DNA of 49,537 nt from Candidatus Melainabacteria bacterium (GTDB lineage Bacteria; Cyanobacteriota; Vampirovibrionia; Obscuribacterales; Obscuribacteraceae), in assembly GCA_003151275.1 (NCBI GenBank), contig PLXC01000062.1:1-49537 (forward strand). Direction: 5' to 3'. Within the stretch, counting starts at the first letter, position 1. Every line of letters begins with the position of its first letter. Below are positions 8,792-16,781 of this stretch, one piece after another. Made by a program: the position numbers and the translations under genes. The notes under the pieces are model-generated. The model saw only the letters and a program-made list of their open reading frames with translations. It was not told where the DNA came from and did no database searches.

Positions 8792-8823
8792 ACATTCCCG
8801 AAAATGACTGTTTCCTAGAATGT
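8792..8823. repeat. 32-bp palindromic element, copy 1
   Basis: This imperfect palindrome begins ACATTCCCGAAAA and ends TTTCCTAGAATGT. About 80% of its bases match the copy at 9534-9565. It lies 25 bp after the stop at 8767 and about 57 bp before the next ATG. A terminator hairpin, a dimer-binding operator or a recombination site would all fit. It has no T-run, which argues against a simple Rho-independent terminator. Confidence 0.6.
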
Positions 8824-8879
8824 TTACAGGATTATCCAAATAAGTTCGTCCGTTTTCACATGTCAGGAGAGGAGTCACG

Positions 8880-9413
8880 ATGATAGAGAAACAAATTGCT
8901 CTCAAGATCACAAATTTTCAAGACGGACTGGACAGCCATAGCGTTGGATGGGACATCGAAAAGAGGTTGTTTGATGACAAGCAGATTCAGATTCTGCATT
9001 CAGCCGCGATAACAGGTGAGTCAATTCGATTTTCCGTTGAAGGCTCAGCTCGAAGCGGATGGTCTTTTGAAGCGAAAGTCACAGAGAAAAAAAATCTGTT
9101 CCAACTTGAGGTACAGGGCGAGCAAAAACATTTTGATTGCTCGAAGTCAGAGAAGCTGGCAAAAGAAGCCGCTGAACTTAAGCCATATTCTTTCATAACA
9201 ATAGGAAACAAGTCGGCAGTTGTTTCACATATGCATGATGACGGCACTTTTCAGATTGTTTACGAGCAATCGCCTGGGAAGCATATTGCCGAAGACGCAA
9301 AGTTTGACGGCGAGAAATATGTTTTCTGTATCGACGGTCCATGCGGTTCTTATGCCGACAACAACTCGCATTATGCGCCTTTCGTTTCTGCTTTGAAGCG
9401 GCGGTATAGATAA
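8880..9413 (+). CDS. Hypothetical protein
   Basis: This 177-residue soluble protein of unknown family starts at ATG 8880 behind a strong AGGAGAGGAG Shine-Dalgarno stretch. It is a mix of strands and short helices with no recognisable motif, signal peptide or membrane segment. It lies between the two palindromic elements (8792-8823 and 9534-9565) and is co-oriented with its neighbours, but 110-190 bp gaps suggest separate transcription units. Confidence 0.65.
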   Translation: MIEKQIALKITNFQDGLDSHSVGWDIEKRLFDDKQIQILHSAAITGESIRFSVEGSARSGWSFEAKVTEKKNLFQLEVQGEQKHFDCSKSEKLAKEAAELKPYSFITIGNKSAVVSHMHDDGTFQIVYEQSPGKHIAEDAKFDGEKYVFCIDGPCGSYADNNSHYAPFVSALKRRYR

Positions 9414-9533
9414 ATATGAATCGCATTGACGTGAAAAACTCAAAACATTCAAGCCATTTATTTCGTGGGCAATTCAGGCGTCCATGGCGGCTTTATAAGC
9501 TTCTATCCAACGGCATGATCTCGTTGAATTAAC

Positions 9534-9565
9534 ACATTACCGAAAACAACTGTTTTCGAGAATGT
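9534..9565. repeat. 32-bp palindromic element, copy 2 (near perfect)
   Basis: The arms ACATT-A-CCGAAAA and TTTTCG-A-GAATGT pair almost perfectly around CAACTG. This copy is more symmetric than the one at 8792-8823. It follows the gene ending at 9413 and precedes a possible micro-gene at 9603. The same site between two successive unrelated genes points to a shared regulator or a recombination or cassette junction. Confidence 0.65.
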
Positions 9566-9602
9566 CTATAATAAGCAAGTTGACCAGGATGGAGTTTGAG
9601 GC

Positions 9603-9689
9603 ATGGCCAAAAAGTCGCCCAAGCATCATTTTCGGAAAAGTCGGCGAAAGAGCAACAGAAGCAACCGCGCGAAACTTAGACATCGCTAA
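9603..9689 (+). CDS. Very basic 28-residue micro-protein (candidate)
   Basis: ATG at 9603 has a GGAG Shine-Dalgarno site 8 bases upstream and opens a 28-codon frame (MAKKSPKHHFRKSRRK...), ending at TAA 9687-9689. Nearly half the residues are Lys, Arg or His, as in small nucleic-acid-binding proteins. An alternative 69-codon frame from 9562 begins inside the palindrome and ends at 9771; I judge it less likely because it has no ribosome site. After the stop come two runs of eight or more T near 9727-9748. Confidence 0.35.
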   Translation: MAKKSPKHHFRKSRRKSNRSNRAKLRHR

Positions 9690-9763
9690 AGACTGCTTTG
9701 AAGCCAATTCAACAGTTGAGCAGCTTTTTTTTTCAACATTTTTTTTGATTGAGGAGTATTTAA

Positions 9764-10408
9764 GTGTCTAAATACATCTTGCCCGAACTCTACAAGTCTG
9801 CGTTCAACTGTCCTCACTGCGGGGTTTTAGCAAAGCAAACGCACAGCCCCTTCAAAATTTGGCCATCTAATGACTATGAGGCACCCATTGAATTCCCGGG
9901 TTATAAAGTTTCCAAGTGCGATCACTGCTGGCTACCAACCCTTTGGCGAGAGGAGACAGTTGACTATCCAAACGCTAGTATGGCGCCTGAAGCCCTTGAT
10001 GAAATGCCCCAGGAATTAAAAGTCGATTTCGAAGAAGCGCGCAAGGTTCTTGCTATTTCCCCTAGAGCCAGTGCGGCTTTGCTTCGGCTAGTTGTCCAAA
10101 AGTTGTGCAACATACTTGGAGATCCAAAAAAACCCATCGACCAAAATATCGGGTTGATGGTGAAAGATGGTCTCCCAGCGCGCATGCAACAGCTGTTAGA
10201 TACCGTGAGAGTTACTGGCAATGAGGCGGTTCATCCAGGTCAAATGAATCTGACAGACGATCGAGACACCGCAATTTTGCTGTTTCAAATCGTCAATGTG
10301 GTAATCGAAAAACTGATCGTCGAACCGAAAAAATTTGCGGCGCTGTATTCCAACTTGCCTCCGGAAAAATTGAAAGGCATCGAAAACCGGGACAAGCAGA
10401 AGATCTAG
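9764..10408 (+). CDS. DUF4145 domain protein with N-terminal zinc ribbon
   Basis: This 214-residue protein starts at GTG 9764 behind a GAGGAG Shine-Dalgarno site. An N-terminal zinc ribbon is formed by CPHC (17-20) and CDHC (52-55). Residues about 95-185 match the DUF4145 pattern: a helical bundle with ASAALLRLVVQKLC, then IGLMVKDGL and TGNEAVHPG. DUF4145 proteins are often found beside restriction-modification and other defence genes, or fused to restriction subunits; their exact role is unknown. It stands alone here, with no nuclease or methylase next to it. Confidence 0.85.
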   Translation: MSKYILPELYKSAFNCPHCGVLAKQTHSPFKIWPSNDYEAPIEFPGYKVSKCDHCWLPTLWREETVDYPNASMAPEALDEMPQELKVDFEEARKVLAISPRASAALLRLVVQKLCNILGDPKKPIDQNIGLMVKDGLPARMQQLLDTVRVTGNEAVHPGQMNLTDDRDTAILLFQIVNVVIEKLIVEPKKFAALYSNLPPEKLKGIENRDKQKI

Positions 10409-10597
10409 GTCAAATCTGGTTTAATACGTTCTTGAGTTCAGGCGTATAATCTCTAATTGTCAGTGGTGACGGATGGGTTGAAACTTCAAATACGGTGTAG
10501 TCATTCCTTTTCAGTCTGCCTATGATTGTTTCTGGGGTGGTCTTTCGCAAAAATGCGCCCCAGGTGCGCCCATAGGAAAGACATCATGGCTTGTCAG

Positions 10598-10611
10598 CAC
10601 CTCATGAGGTG
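10598..10611. promoter_or_regulatory. 14-bp perfect palindrome, possible operator
   Basis: CACCTCATGAGGTG is self-complementary and overlaps the GTG start of the small frame at 10609. The preceding 10409-10597 holds no gene; it has a CTGGGG/CCCCAG inverted pair near 10530-10560. A repressor binding the palindrome could block translation or transcription of the downstream genes, but this is inferred only from symmetry and place. Confidence 0.3.
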
Positions 10612-10746
10612 AGTAATTGTATTAGGTTTGCAGGTTGTGACGCTACGCTCTTTGAGATTATTGAAGGACTGATAAGGACTGCCCAAAGAGCACTGTTGAA
10701 TGCAAGGCTTGCGTCATCGCGGAGAGCGGTGCAAGCTGGAGTCTGA
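10609..10746 (+). CDS. Small helical protein (candidate)
   Basis: GTG at 10609 opens a 45-codon frame ending at TGA 10744-10746. The product has an amphipathic helix (ATLFEIIEGLIRTAQRALLN) and a basic tail. It lies 15 bp before the next gene and is co-oriented with it, so the two may be coupled. Support is moderate: the composition looks protein-like, but there is no homology I recognise and the start overlaps a palindrome. Confidence 0.35.
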   Translation: MSNCIRFAGCDATLFEIIEGLIRTAQRALLNARLASSRRAVQAGV

Positions 10747-10761
10747 AAGCAATGTGAGGCA

Positions 10762-11142
10762 GTGAGTGTGTTAACAAAGACAGAATTGAAGCAGGCATAC
10801 CGAGAAGCAGGGCGCGCCGCTGTCAGGTCGCTTGTCTGTGATGATAGTGCCGAAAGGGAAATCATGGCTTGCGTTGCTGGTGACGTTACAGAGGTGCTGT
10901 TCTTCAACAGCAAGTATCACATCAAGTCGGAGCAGGACCTTAACGATGCATTGCAGCTTGCCAGGCAAGCAACACCGTCTATTAGTAGTGCTAAACGGTT
11001 AGTGATAAAGCTCACTCGCGACACTACACAACTGATGGAGCAGCCCGCGAACAGGCTATTGGTGCAAAGGATGGCACAACTATTGCTTAACGGCACGTTG
11101 CTTACTGCCAGCCAGGTTGAGGGATTACGCGAGTCGGCATAG
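10762..11142 (+). CDS. Hypothetical protein, helical
   Basis: This 126-residue helical protein starts at GTG 10762 with GAGG about 6 bases upstream. It is rich in Ala, Leu, Arg and Gln, with no membrane segment or metal motif. I do not recognise a family. It may form an operon with the 45-codon frame just upstream. It lies just before the P4-like replication module and could be its left-most cargo gene. Confidence 0.5.
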   Translation: MSVLTKTELKQAYREAGRAAVRSLVCDDSAEREIMACVAGDVTEVLFFNSKYHIKSEQDLNDALQLARQATPSISSAKRLVIKLTRDTTQLMEQPANRLLVQRMAQLLLNGTLLTASQVEGLRESA

Positions 11143-11610
11143 CCCTAAGAGTGGCTGTTCATCGGCTGAATGGATTACAAAGAGGGGGTGGGCCCATTCG
11201 TAGTGATCGACTTTTTTGCCTGTACGTATCCGTCGCTTATAAAAATTTCCAAAATTCCGCACCTCCTAAACGTCGTAGTAGCAAGGCTTTACAGCGTTTT
11301 ACGGTCATCAAAATGTACTGTTCATTGGTGCAGGATTTTGCACCTTGGCGAGCGAACCGCTTGTCACCATATTTGGTGATGTATTCCTTAGCGTGAGTGA
11401 CTCTCGCGGTTCACTTTCAGTTTAGTAGTTCTCTCACAAGAACATGTCAAACCCTACACTAACCCTACATTGACTCGTGAAACGCAAGCTGGCAGACAGT
11501 TGCGCACTATGTCCTTGACTCTCGCAGCACATTGGTAGTCGCTCATAATGCGTTTTCAATTTGGCGCTTAAGCTACTGGGTGGTACTAGGGACGCACAGG
11601 GGTCTTAAGA
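11143..11610. other. Intergenic region with short repeats
   Basis: I see no supported gene here. Two features stand out: a GGTGCA/TGCACC hairpin at 11327-11344, and the 9-bp sequence AACCCTACA repeated at 11450-11458 and 11461-11469. The region comes before the first gene of the P4-like module, so it is where promoters or an attachment site might lie. Confidence 0.4.
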
Positions 11611-11850
11611 ATGAGACTTGTTCGCAATGATGAAAGAGAACCAGCATTATCTATCAGAAGAAAGGAGTGTTCGCGTTTAAGCGGACTAAGCGTCGCGTAT
11701 TTCAAGAAGGAGGGTGCAAAGAAAGGCAAAAGTCTTGGACCCCCACTGTTTCGAATCGGTCGATCTGTGCTTTACGACAGAATTGCTTTCCTTCAGTGGT
11801 TGAAAGACTATCGAGATAAGGGTGAAGTCTCAGCGCCGAAGGCGAGATGA
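11611..11850 (+). CDS. AlpA/excisionase-type HTH DNA-binding protein
   Basis: This 79-residue protein carries an excisionase-like winged helix-turn-helix: LSGLSVAYFKKEGAKKGK, the wing phrase FRIGRSVLYDRIAFLQWL and a basic end. Such proteins bend DNA next to attachment sites and activate genes in P4-like satellites and integrative elements. It starts at ATG 11611 and overlaps the next gene by 4 bp (ATGA), so the two are translationally coupled. A second related protein is encoded at 12572-12772. Confidence 0.75.
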   Translation: MRLVRNDEREPALSIRRKECSRLSGLSVAYFKKEGAKKGKSLGPPLFRIGRSVLYDRIAFLQWLKDYRDKGEVSAPKAR

Positions 11851-12479
11851 ACGCCTCGCGGGATTCCCCAAAGTTGGTAAGCATTTCCCTGGCTGGGATG
11901 CATGATCTTGCCTCACTGGGCACCGTATGTGATCCCTTTGCCGCATCTAAGATGATCATGGAGCGACAAGACCGGAATACGAAATCAGTGCACAAAGCCT
12001 TGGGCCGCTATGAAGAAAGAGTTTGTCAGAGCCTGATAGCAGGTGAGCACAGTGTCTTATTGCATCTGTGCCTACTCATCGTCAAGGAACATGATCTTGC
12101 GCCGCCTAGCTGGCTGCATGAAGCAGCGTTCCGCTTCGGGCAACTACAAATAGGCGGGCGCAGAAAGAAGAAAAGAAAAGGGTGCTTAGCCGATCCTTCA
12201 ACGGAAGCTGAACTCCTGCTGTGTGCAGTTCAAACGTATTTGATTTATGACGCGGTGATCCGGTTACGCAAGCAGCGTCGACTGAAATACAAAGGCGGCG
12301 CGTACGAATTCGTTGCAGCCTTTTTGCACCTTTCCGCAGGAGCGGTGAAGTTGCATCGAAGAAAAACTAAGCAAATTTCTTTATGGAATGATGACCAACA
12401 TCAGCCAGATCAAGAGGACCTCTTTGTCTTCAAAGCACCTATTCAACAGCTTCTAAAAGAGTTTCCCATCTCTCGCTAG
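11847..12479 (+). CDS. Hypothetical protein of the satellite module
   Basis: This 210-residue helical protein of unknown family starts within the stop of the AlpA-like gene (ATGA overlap). It has a strongly basic patch near residues 105-113 (GRRKKKRKG) and a basic helix near 150-175, consistent with nucleic-acid binding. No catalytic motif is visible. From its place between two excisionase-like genes and the primase, it likely works in control or replication of the element. Confidence 0.6.
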   Translation: MNASRDSPKLVSISLAGMHDLASLGTVCDPFAASKMIMERQDRNTKSVHKALGRYEERVCQSLIAGEHSVLLHLCLLIVKEHDLAPPSWLHEAAFRFGQLQIGGRRKKKRKGCLADPSTEAELLLCAVQTYLIYDAVIRLRKQRRLKYKGGAYEFVAAFLHLSAGAVKLHRRKTKQISLWNDDQHQPDQEDLFVFKAPIQQLLKEFPISR

Positions 12480-12571
12480 TAGGCAGACGGTATTCAAGTC
12501 GCGACTTTTCTAACCTGTTCAAGCGCAAATATTGCCCTTAATCTTGGAATGAGTTGGACGGTGCTGGAGAT

Positions 12572-12772
12572 ATGAAATTGACAAACGAATTTAATACACC
12601 TTTTCTTAAAACAACTAGGTACGCAGCTCGTTTTCTAGGCGTTAGTGAGTCAACGCTGGAGAAGGGGCGATGCTACAGTCGGAACACTCCTCCATACATT
12701 CGCCTCGGTCGATCGGTGCGCTATGCAGAAAGTGATCTGATTGCGTGGCTAGAATCAAACCGAGTCGCCTAA
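12572..12772 (+). CDS. AlpA/excisionase-type HTH protein, second copy
   Basis: The product has a HTH_17/AlpA-type fold: TTRYAARFLGVSESTLEKGR followed by the wing PPYIRLGRSVRYAESDLIAWL. I chose ATG 12572 (66 residues). The frame extends to TTG 12554, but the added residues are outside the conserved fold. The nearest GGAGA is only one base from the ATG, so the choice is moderate. It likely regulates the primase-helicase genes downstream or directs excision. Confidence 0.75.
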   Translation: MKLTNEFNTPFLKTTRYAARFLGVSESTLEKGRCYSRNTPPYIRLGRSVRYAESDLIAWLESNRVA

Positions 12773-12833
12773 TCACAATGGATCAGATTCACAATAGTTG
12801 CGTTAAAGCGCAACACACTAAGAGGTAAAGTAC

Positions 12834-13595
12834 TTGAAAGTAGAAAGCCCCAGCTCGCAGGAACGAGCTAGGACTACAGTGAAACTTGGTGACTCAAATC
12901 ATTGTAGCGTAAACAGCGGAAAAATCAAGCAGAATACTCGCCTCGATAAAACAATTATCAAGGCAGATGCTCGCAATTACTGGCATTCGATTCTGCCTCA
13001 ACTTGGCATTCCTGAAGCCTGTTTGAAGAACCGTGGTGGACCATGCCCCATTTGTAGGACCGGTGATGATCGATTCCGTTTTGACAATAAAGAAGGCCGG
13101 GGCACGTGGTACTGCGAACACCACACTAAGCCGTCTGGTGATGGATTAGAGCTGGTTCAGCTCGTATTGGGATGCTCGTTCCCGGAAGCCTTAACGGTGG
13201 TTGCAAATGTACTTTACGGCACCGAATCTGATGCTTTTCCTAAAACGCTTTTTGTCGCGCAGGATGAGCCAACTCTGACCCGGAATTTAGAATTGAGCAA
13301 GCGGACTTGGGACCAATCGAAGCCAGTCACCACTAATGATCCGGTCAATGTTTATCTTAAATCACGGTTTTTGAGTGAAACGCCTGGCGTGCGGTACATC
13401 GAAAGTTTGAAACACTGGGATGGAGTGAACGAAAGATGCTTTCCCGCAATGCTGGCGGCGGTCGTGGACCCCGCTGGTAACTTAGTTTGCCTTCATCAAA
13501 CATATTTGACCACTGTTCGGCTTGAGGGCGTATCGCCAGCTGGCATGAGGACAAAGCAGAAAAGACCGGCGGACATGGGCAAAAAGCACCAGTAA
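12834..13595 (+). CDS. Primase N-terminal part with zinc finger (frameshifted gene)
   Basis: This is the N-terminal part of a P4-alpha/gp4-type primase. A zinc finger is formed by C71, C74 (CPIC), C94 and H96/97, with GDDRFRFDNKEGRGTW between them as in Primase_Zn_Gp4 proteins. The frame then runs through a linker to VCLHQTYLT and ends at TAA 13593. The family normally continues into a Toprim catalytic domain, which is present downstream in the -1 frame (open from 13526 to 14080). A CAAAAAG run lies 8 bases before the stop. This is either a disabling frameshift or a weak programmed -1 site. The start is TTG 12834. Confidence 0.75.
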   Translation: MKVESPSSQERARTTVKLGDSNHCSVNSGKIKQNTRLDKTIIKADARNYWHSILPQLGIPEACLKNRGGPCPICRTGDDRFRFDNKEGRGTWYCEHHTKPSGDGLELVQLVLGCSFPEALTVVANVLYGTESDAFPKTLFVAQDEPTLTRNLELSKRTWDQSKPVTTNDPVNVYLKSRFLSETPGVRYIESLKHWDGVNERCFPAMLAAVVDPAGNLVCLHQTYLTTVRLEGVSPAGMRTKQKRPADMGKKHQ

Positions 13596-14080
13596 GCAAG
13601 AACCAGCAGAAAAAGCTAACAGCGGTCGCTAAATCTAGCGCCACTATAGGTGGGGCCATTCGGTTATTCTCAGCGGGTCCGGTATTGGGTATCAGTGAGG
13701 GGATTGAAAGTGGTCTTGCTGCTCACGTGTTTACAGGCTTACCTGTCTGGGCTGCCCGCTGCGCTCAAGCTCTGAAGTCAGTTGTAGTACCAGACTCGGT
13801 GCTAGAAGTTGTCATCTTTGCCGATAACGATTTCTCTGGTGAAGGACAAACAGCCGCCGAAGTGCTGGAAGCTCGGCTTTCAGCAGAAGGTAAAAAAGTA
13901 ACTTTATCGATACCACCCATGTTGCCGAACGCCATCAAGGGTACGGATTGGGCGGATATTTTGGTTTTCATCAATACGTGGCCCAGCCAGGAAGATGAAA
14001 TGCCACCAAGTGTAGGAACAGAATTTTACAAACAGGTAGATGAACATGACGGACGGCAACACTTCAACGACAGAAGTTAA
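13526..14080 (+). pseudogene. Primase Toprim half, separated by frameshift
   Basis: In the -1 frame relative to 12834-13595, the sequence reads GGHGQKAPV, KKLTAVA, then FSAGPVLGISEGIESGLAA and VVIFADNDFSGEGQTAAEVL. These are the conserved Glu and the DxD of a Toprim (Toprim_3-type) domain of satellite primases. The first ordinary start is TTG 13685, too late for the full domain, so the two parts were one gene. Together they would make about 415 residues. It overlaps the helicase gene by 41 bp. It is functional only if frameshifting occurs or a sequence error is present. Confidence 0.7.
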
Positions 14081-15941
14081 AAACATAGATCCCAAGATTC
14101 TTGATTCGGTTGAAAAGCCAGAGGATTGGAAGTTAGACGCAAAGGGTGTTAGCAAGACCGGTGAAACAGACATCCTGTTTGGCCCCATTTGGATTTCATC
14201 ACTCGCCAGGGACACCGACCACTTAAACTGGGGCCGGGTCACGGAGTGGTTTGACAAGGACAGTAATCATCATAAGCGCGCTATCGGAAACGGACGATTT
14301 CATGAACAGGGAAATTCTTTAGCAAGCGAATTGGCAGGTGAAGGTCTTCACATCAAGCCTGGTTGCGAGAAGAAATTACTTCAGTACTTGGCCGGTTTTA
14401 ACCCTATGGCACGTGCTCGATCGGTAGATAAGTTAGGCTGGCTTGTTCGCGCTGACGGCGACTTGGTTTATGTTCTACCGGATAAAACGCTGGTGCCAAA
14501 TGTTCTTCCAGTTAAGACGAAAAAGTCCGGCGGAGATAGTCCTGTCGAAGCAATCGTTTTTCAGCCGGAGCGTTTCGCGCCGGTGGGTGCACTCCACTCC
14601 AGTTGCACACTCGAAGAGTGGAATAGTGAAGTAGCGCAGAAATGCTATGAACACCCAATGCTTATGTTTGCGCTTTGTGTAGGACTCGCACCGCCTCTGC
14701 TTCAAAGTAGTGGCATTGAAAGTGGTGCTATTCATATCTATGGGCGATCTAGTCACGGTAAAACGACAATGCTGCAAGTAGCTGCAAGCGTTATGGGCTG
14801 TGGGGCAGATCCCGCAAGTTCTCCTGAGCGGACTTCAATCCAGCGGTGGAATTCTACATCCAATGCGCTGGAGGGATTGGCTAGTTCGCGTAACGATGGC
14901 TTGTTGGTTCTTGATGAACTGGGGTCTTGTGTCGCCAGGGATGTCGGCAAAGTTGTTTATGACTTGGCTGGAGGCCAGGGAAAAGGCGCAATGGATCAAA
15001 GTCGCAATCTCAAGAAGAACAGAAGCTGGAGAATACTCATTTTTTCATCAGGGGAGATTTCGCTAAGGCAGAAGCTAGAAGAGGACTCTACTCCGAAAGC
15101 CGGTCAACTACTGCGGATGCTGGATATTCCGATCGATGATGGCGCTATTGCAGTAAGTGAGTCGTCAGCGTCCACGATCAAATTGCTTAAGGCTTCATGC
15201 TCAAAATATTTTGGTGGTGCTGGTCCTGCATTTATTCAAGCTCTAATCGACAATTCAACGGACGGCGCAATTGATCTTCGTGAACAAATCTTGAAGTGCC
15301 ATGCTCTCCTTGAGTTGCCCCAAGGTTTAGGGCCTGAACTTACAAGGGCGTGCGATCGGTTTGCTTTAATCATGACGGCTGGATTCTTGGCTGCCGATTA
15401 TAGTATCTTGCGCGTGACAGACAAAGACAATACGGCACCACAAATTGAACAGATCAAAGGTCAGGTTCAAGCAGCGGTCAAGACCGTATGCTCAATGTGG
15501 TTGAAAGGAGCAGTGACCATCCCGGACAAAGATCGAGCAGTCGAAAAGATCCGCGATTTTATCGAAAAAAACAAAAGTGCACGTTTCGAAAATGTCAAAT
15601 CAAACTTGGACACAAAAGTTGTAAATCAGGCGGGCTACATTGATGTTGATAATAAGCTTTACCTCTTCACCCAAGCAGCATTCATGGAAGCGTGCGGTGG
15701 GCTTGATGTCAGTGGTGCTTGTAAAGAGCTTAAGAACCGCCAACTACTAGATCAAAATAATGGCATGGATAGATGGGTAAGTAAGCACGATGTTGCCGGT
15801 GTGAGGCGTTCTTTCTATGCCGTGAAGTTTGCGATCCTGGAGGTCCCAGACGAGCCGGAGTGGAAAGAGATTGAAACACCACCACAAGCAGAACCGTTAG
15901 GCCAACTAACTATTGTCCCGGCTGTCCCGCTCCACAAATAG
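14040..15941 (+). CDS. DUF927 domain replicative helicase-like ATPase
   Basis: This 633-residue protein matches the DUF927 family seen in P4-like satellites and integrative elements, where it is fused to or paired with primase. Walker A lies at 235-243 (GRSSHGKTT), Walker B at 288-296 (LLVLDELGS) and a sensor-like ILIFSSGE near 333-340. The N-terminal third (45-180) has the FGPIWISSLARD and KPGCEKKLLQYL phrases of the family. It starts at ATG 14040, overlapping the Toprim frame by 41 bp. The last codons contain the first GTCCCG iteron-like repeats. It probably unwinds the element's origin. Confidence 0.85.
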   Translation: MNMTDGNTSTTEVKNIDPKILDSVEKPEDWKLDAKGVSKTGETDILFGPIWISSLARDTDHLNWGRVTEWFDKDSNHHKRAIGNGRFHEQGNSLASELAGEGLHIKPGCEKKLLQYLAGFNPMARARSVDKLGWLVRADGDLVYVLPDKTLVPNVLPVKTKKSGGDSPVEAIVFQPERFAPVGALHSSCTLEEWNSEVAQKCYEHPMLMFALCVGLAPPLLQSSGIESGAIHIYGRSSHGKTTMLQVAASVMGCGADPASSPERTSIQRWNSTSNALEGLASSRNDGLLVLDELGSCVARDVGKVVYDLAGGQGKGAMDQSRNLKKNRSWRILIFSSGEISLRQKLEEDSTPKAGQLLRMLDIPIDDGAIAVSESSASTIKLLKASCSKYFGGAGPAFIQALIDNSTDGAIDLREQILKCHALLELPQGLGPELTRACDRFALIMTAGFLAADYSILRVTDKDNTAPQIEQIKGQVQAAVKTVCSMWLKGAVTIPDKDRAVEKIRDFIEKNKSARFENVKSNLDTKVVNQAGYIDVDNKLYLFTQAAFMEACGGLDVSGACKELKNRQLLDQNNGMDRWVSKHDVAGVRRSFYAVKFAILEVPDEPEWKEIETPPQAEPLGQLTIVPAVPLHK

Positions 15942-16002
15942 GCTCCGGGACGGCTGAAACTAAGCGCAGCACCTGGTGTCCCGGCTGTCCCGCTTGTCCC
16001 GG
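15914..16002. repeat. GTCCCG iteron-like repeats, left arm
   Basis: TGTCCCGGCTGTCCCGC occurs at 15914-15930 inside the end of the helicase gene. A longer three-unit array (TGTCCCGG, CTGTCCCG, CTTGTCCCGG) lies at 15977-16002, with a CCGGGACGG between them. Bases 15977-16001 form a perfect 25-bp inverted repeat with 16589-16613. Repeats flanking a gene after a primase-helicase pair recall the ori and crr iterons of phage P4. Confidence 0.75.
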
Positions 16003-16039
16003 TGAAATAACACCATTACGAGTTTAAAAGAGAAATACA

Positions 16040-16510
16040 ATGATGACCGAAGTTCAGATGCAACCAGATCAAGGCAGGCGATCGCTCTTCTTGCAATATT
16101 TATACGACTACAAACTAAATTCAATACGGGCTGATCTTGTTGATCGACAAAAGAATGGTGCTGCTATGTGGCAAGCTTTTTTAACTAGTGATGTAGATGC
16201 GACGTTGCGCAGTGGCAGTTATCTTATGCAATCTGCTTCGATCGTGGACAAGGATAAGACCGCAAGACTTCTATTTGATGAAGCCGAATTTTTCAAGTTG
16301 GTGACTTCAGGACAGTTAACTGTTACAGATCACGATTTAAAGATGAAAGTTTTATGGATGGGATCGCGAACACTCGACTTTGTGATGCGGATAGAAGTGT
16401 TATCGGGAAAGCACGTTGGCCGAACTTTCTACACGCAAGCAGGTTGCCTGTTCCCAGGAATATTTAATTCAATTGACGAACGACACTTTATGTTGACCGC
16501 CAATACATAA
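16040..16510 (+). CDS. Hypothetical protein between iteron arrays
   Basis: This 156-residue soluble protein of unknown family starts at ATG 16040 (or 16043), with only a weak AAGAGA Shine-Dalgarno stretch. It has mixed helices and strands and no recognised motif. It is enclosed by the two GTCCCG arrays, which form a 25-bp inverted repeat, so it may be a replication regulator such as a copy-control protein. That idea comes from position alone. Confidence 0.6.
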   Translation: MMTEVQMQPDQGRRSLFLQYLYDYKLNSIRADLVDRQKNGAAMWQAFLTSDVDATLRSGSYLMQSASIVDKDKTARLLFDEAEFFKLVTSGQLTVTDHDLKMKVLWMGSRTLDFVMRIEVLSGKHVGRTFYTQAGCLFPGIFNSIDERHFMLTANT

Positions 16511-16588
16511 TAGGCAAGGAAGAGCATTTCTCTGGTTGGGAATCCTACTGAAACCGTCAGCCCAAATTCCATAAGCGTGATTTTTGTG

Positions 16589-16676
16589 CGGGACAAGCGG
16601 GACAGCCGGGACATCGTGACCAGTGCGGTATTTTCGCTGTCCCGTTGCTGATTTCGTTGACGGGACAGCGGGACAG
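16589..16676. repeat. GTCCCG iteron-like repeats, right arm
   Basis: Three CGGGACA units at 16589-16613 are the exact reverse complement of 15977-16001. A forward CTGTCCCG follows near 16636 and a reverse ACGGGACAGCGGGACAG at 16660-16676. The mixed orientation and clustering fit initiator-binding sites of an origin. A promoter-like element starts 3 bp further on. Confidence 0.75.
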
Positions 16677-16678
16677 AT

Positions 16679-16711
16679 TTGAAGTTATGGAAGCTAATCT
16701 AGGTCTATACT
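16679..16711 (+). promoter_or_regulatory. Promoter-like element, copy 1
   Basis: TTGAAG (16679-16684) and TATACT (16706-16711) are 21 bp apart, with TAGGTC directly before TATACT. The same arrangement with the same 21-bp spacing occurs at 17655-17687. The long spacing suggests an activator-dependent promoter or a shared operator (TAGGTCTATACT). It lies 70 bp before the membrane-protein gene at 16782. Confidence 0.45.
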
Positions 16712-16781
16712 CTAAGCTCGATAGGCGCCTGGCTGAGCCGATTGGCTAATTGGTTGAATTTATTAGCGCGTGGAGTATGCG

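Noticed and set aside
9562..9771. 69-codon frame starting at ATG 9562
   Set aside because: The start lies inside the palindrome with no ribosome site, and the frame overlaps the better-supported micro-gene at 9603 and the start of the DUF4145 gene.
10602..10913. 103-codon minus-strand frame
   Set aside because: It is antisense to two better-supported plus-strand genes and has Ser/Thr/Ala-rich shadow composition.
11151..11396. Overlapping plus-strand frames of 69 and 81 codons
   Set aside because: Weak composition and no ribosome site; the region contains repeats and hairpins instead.
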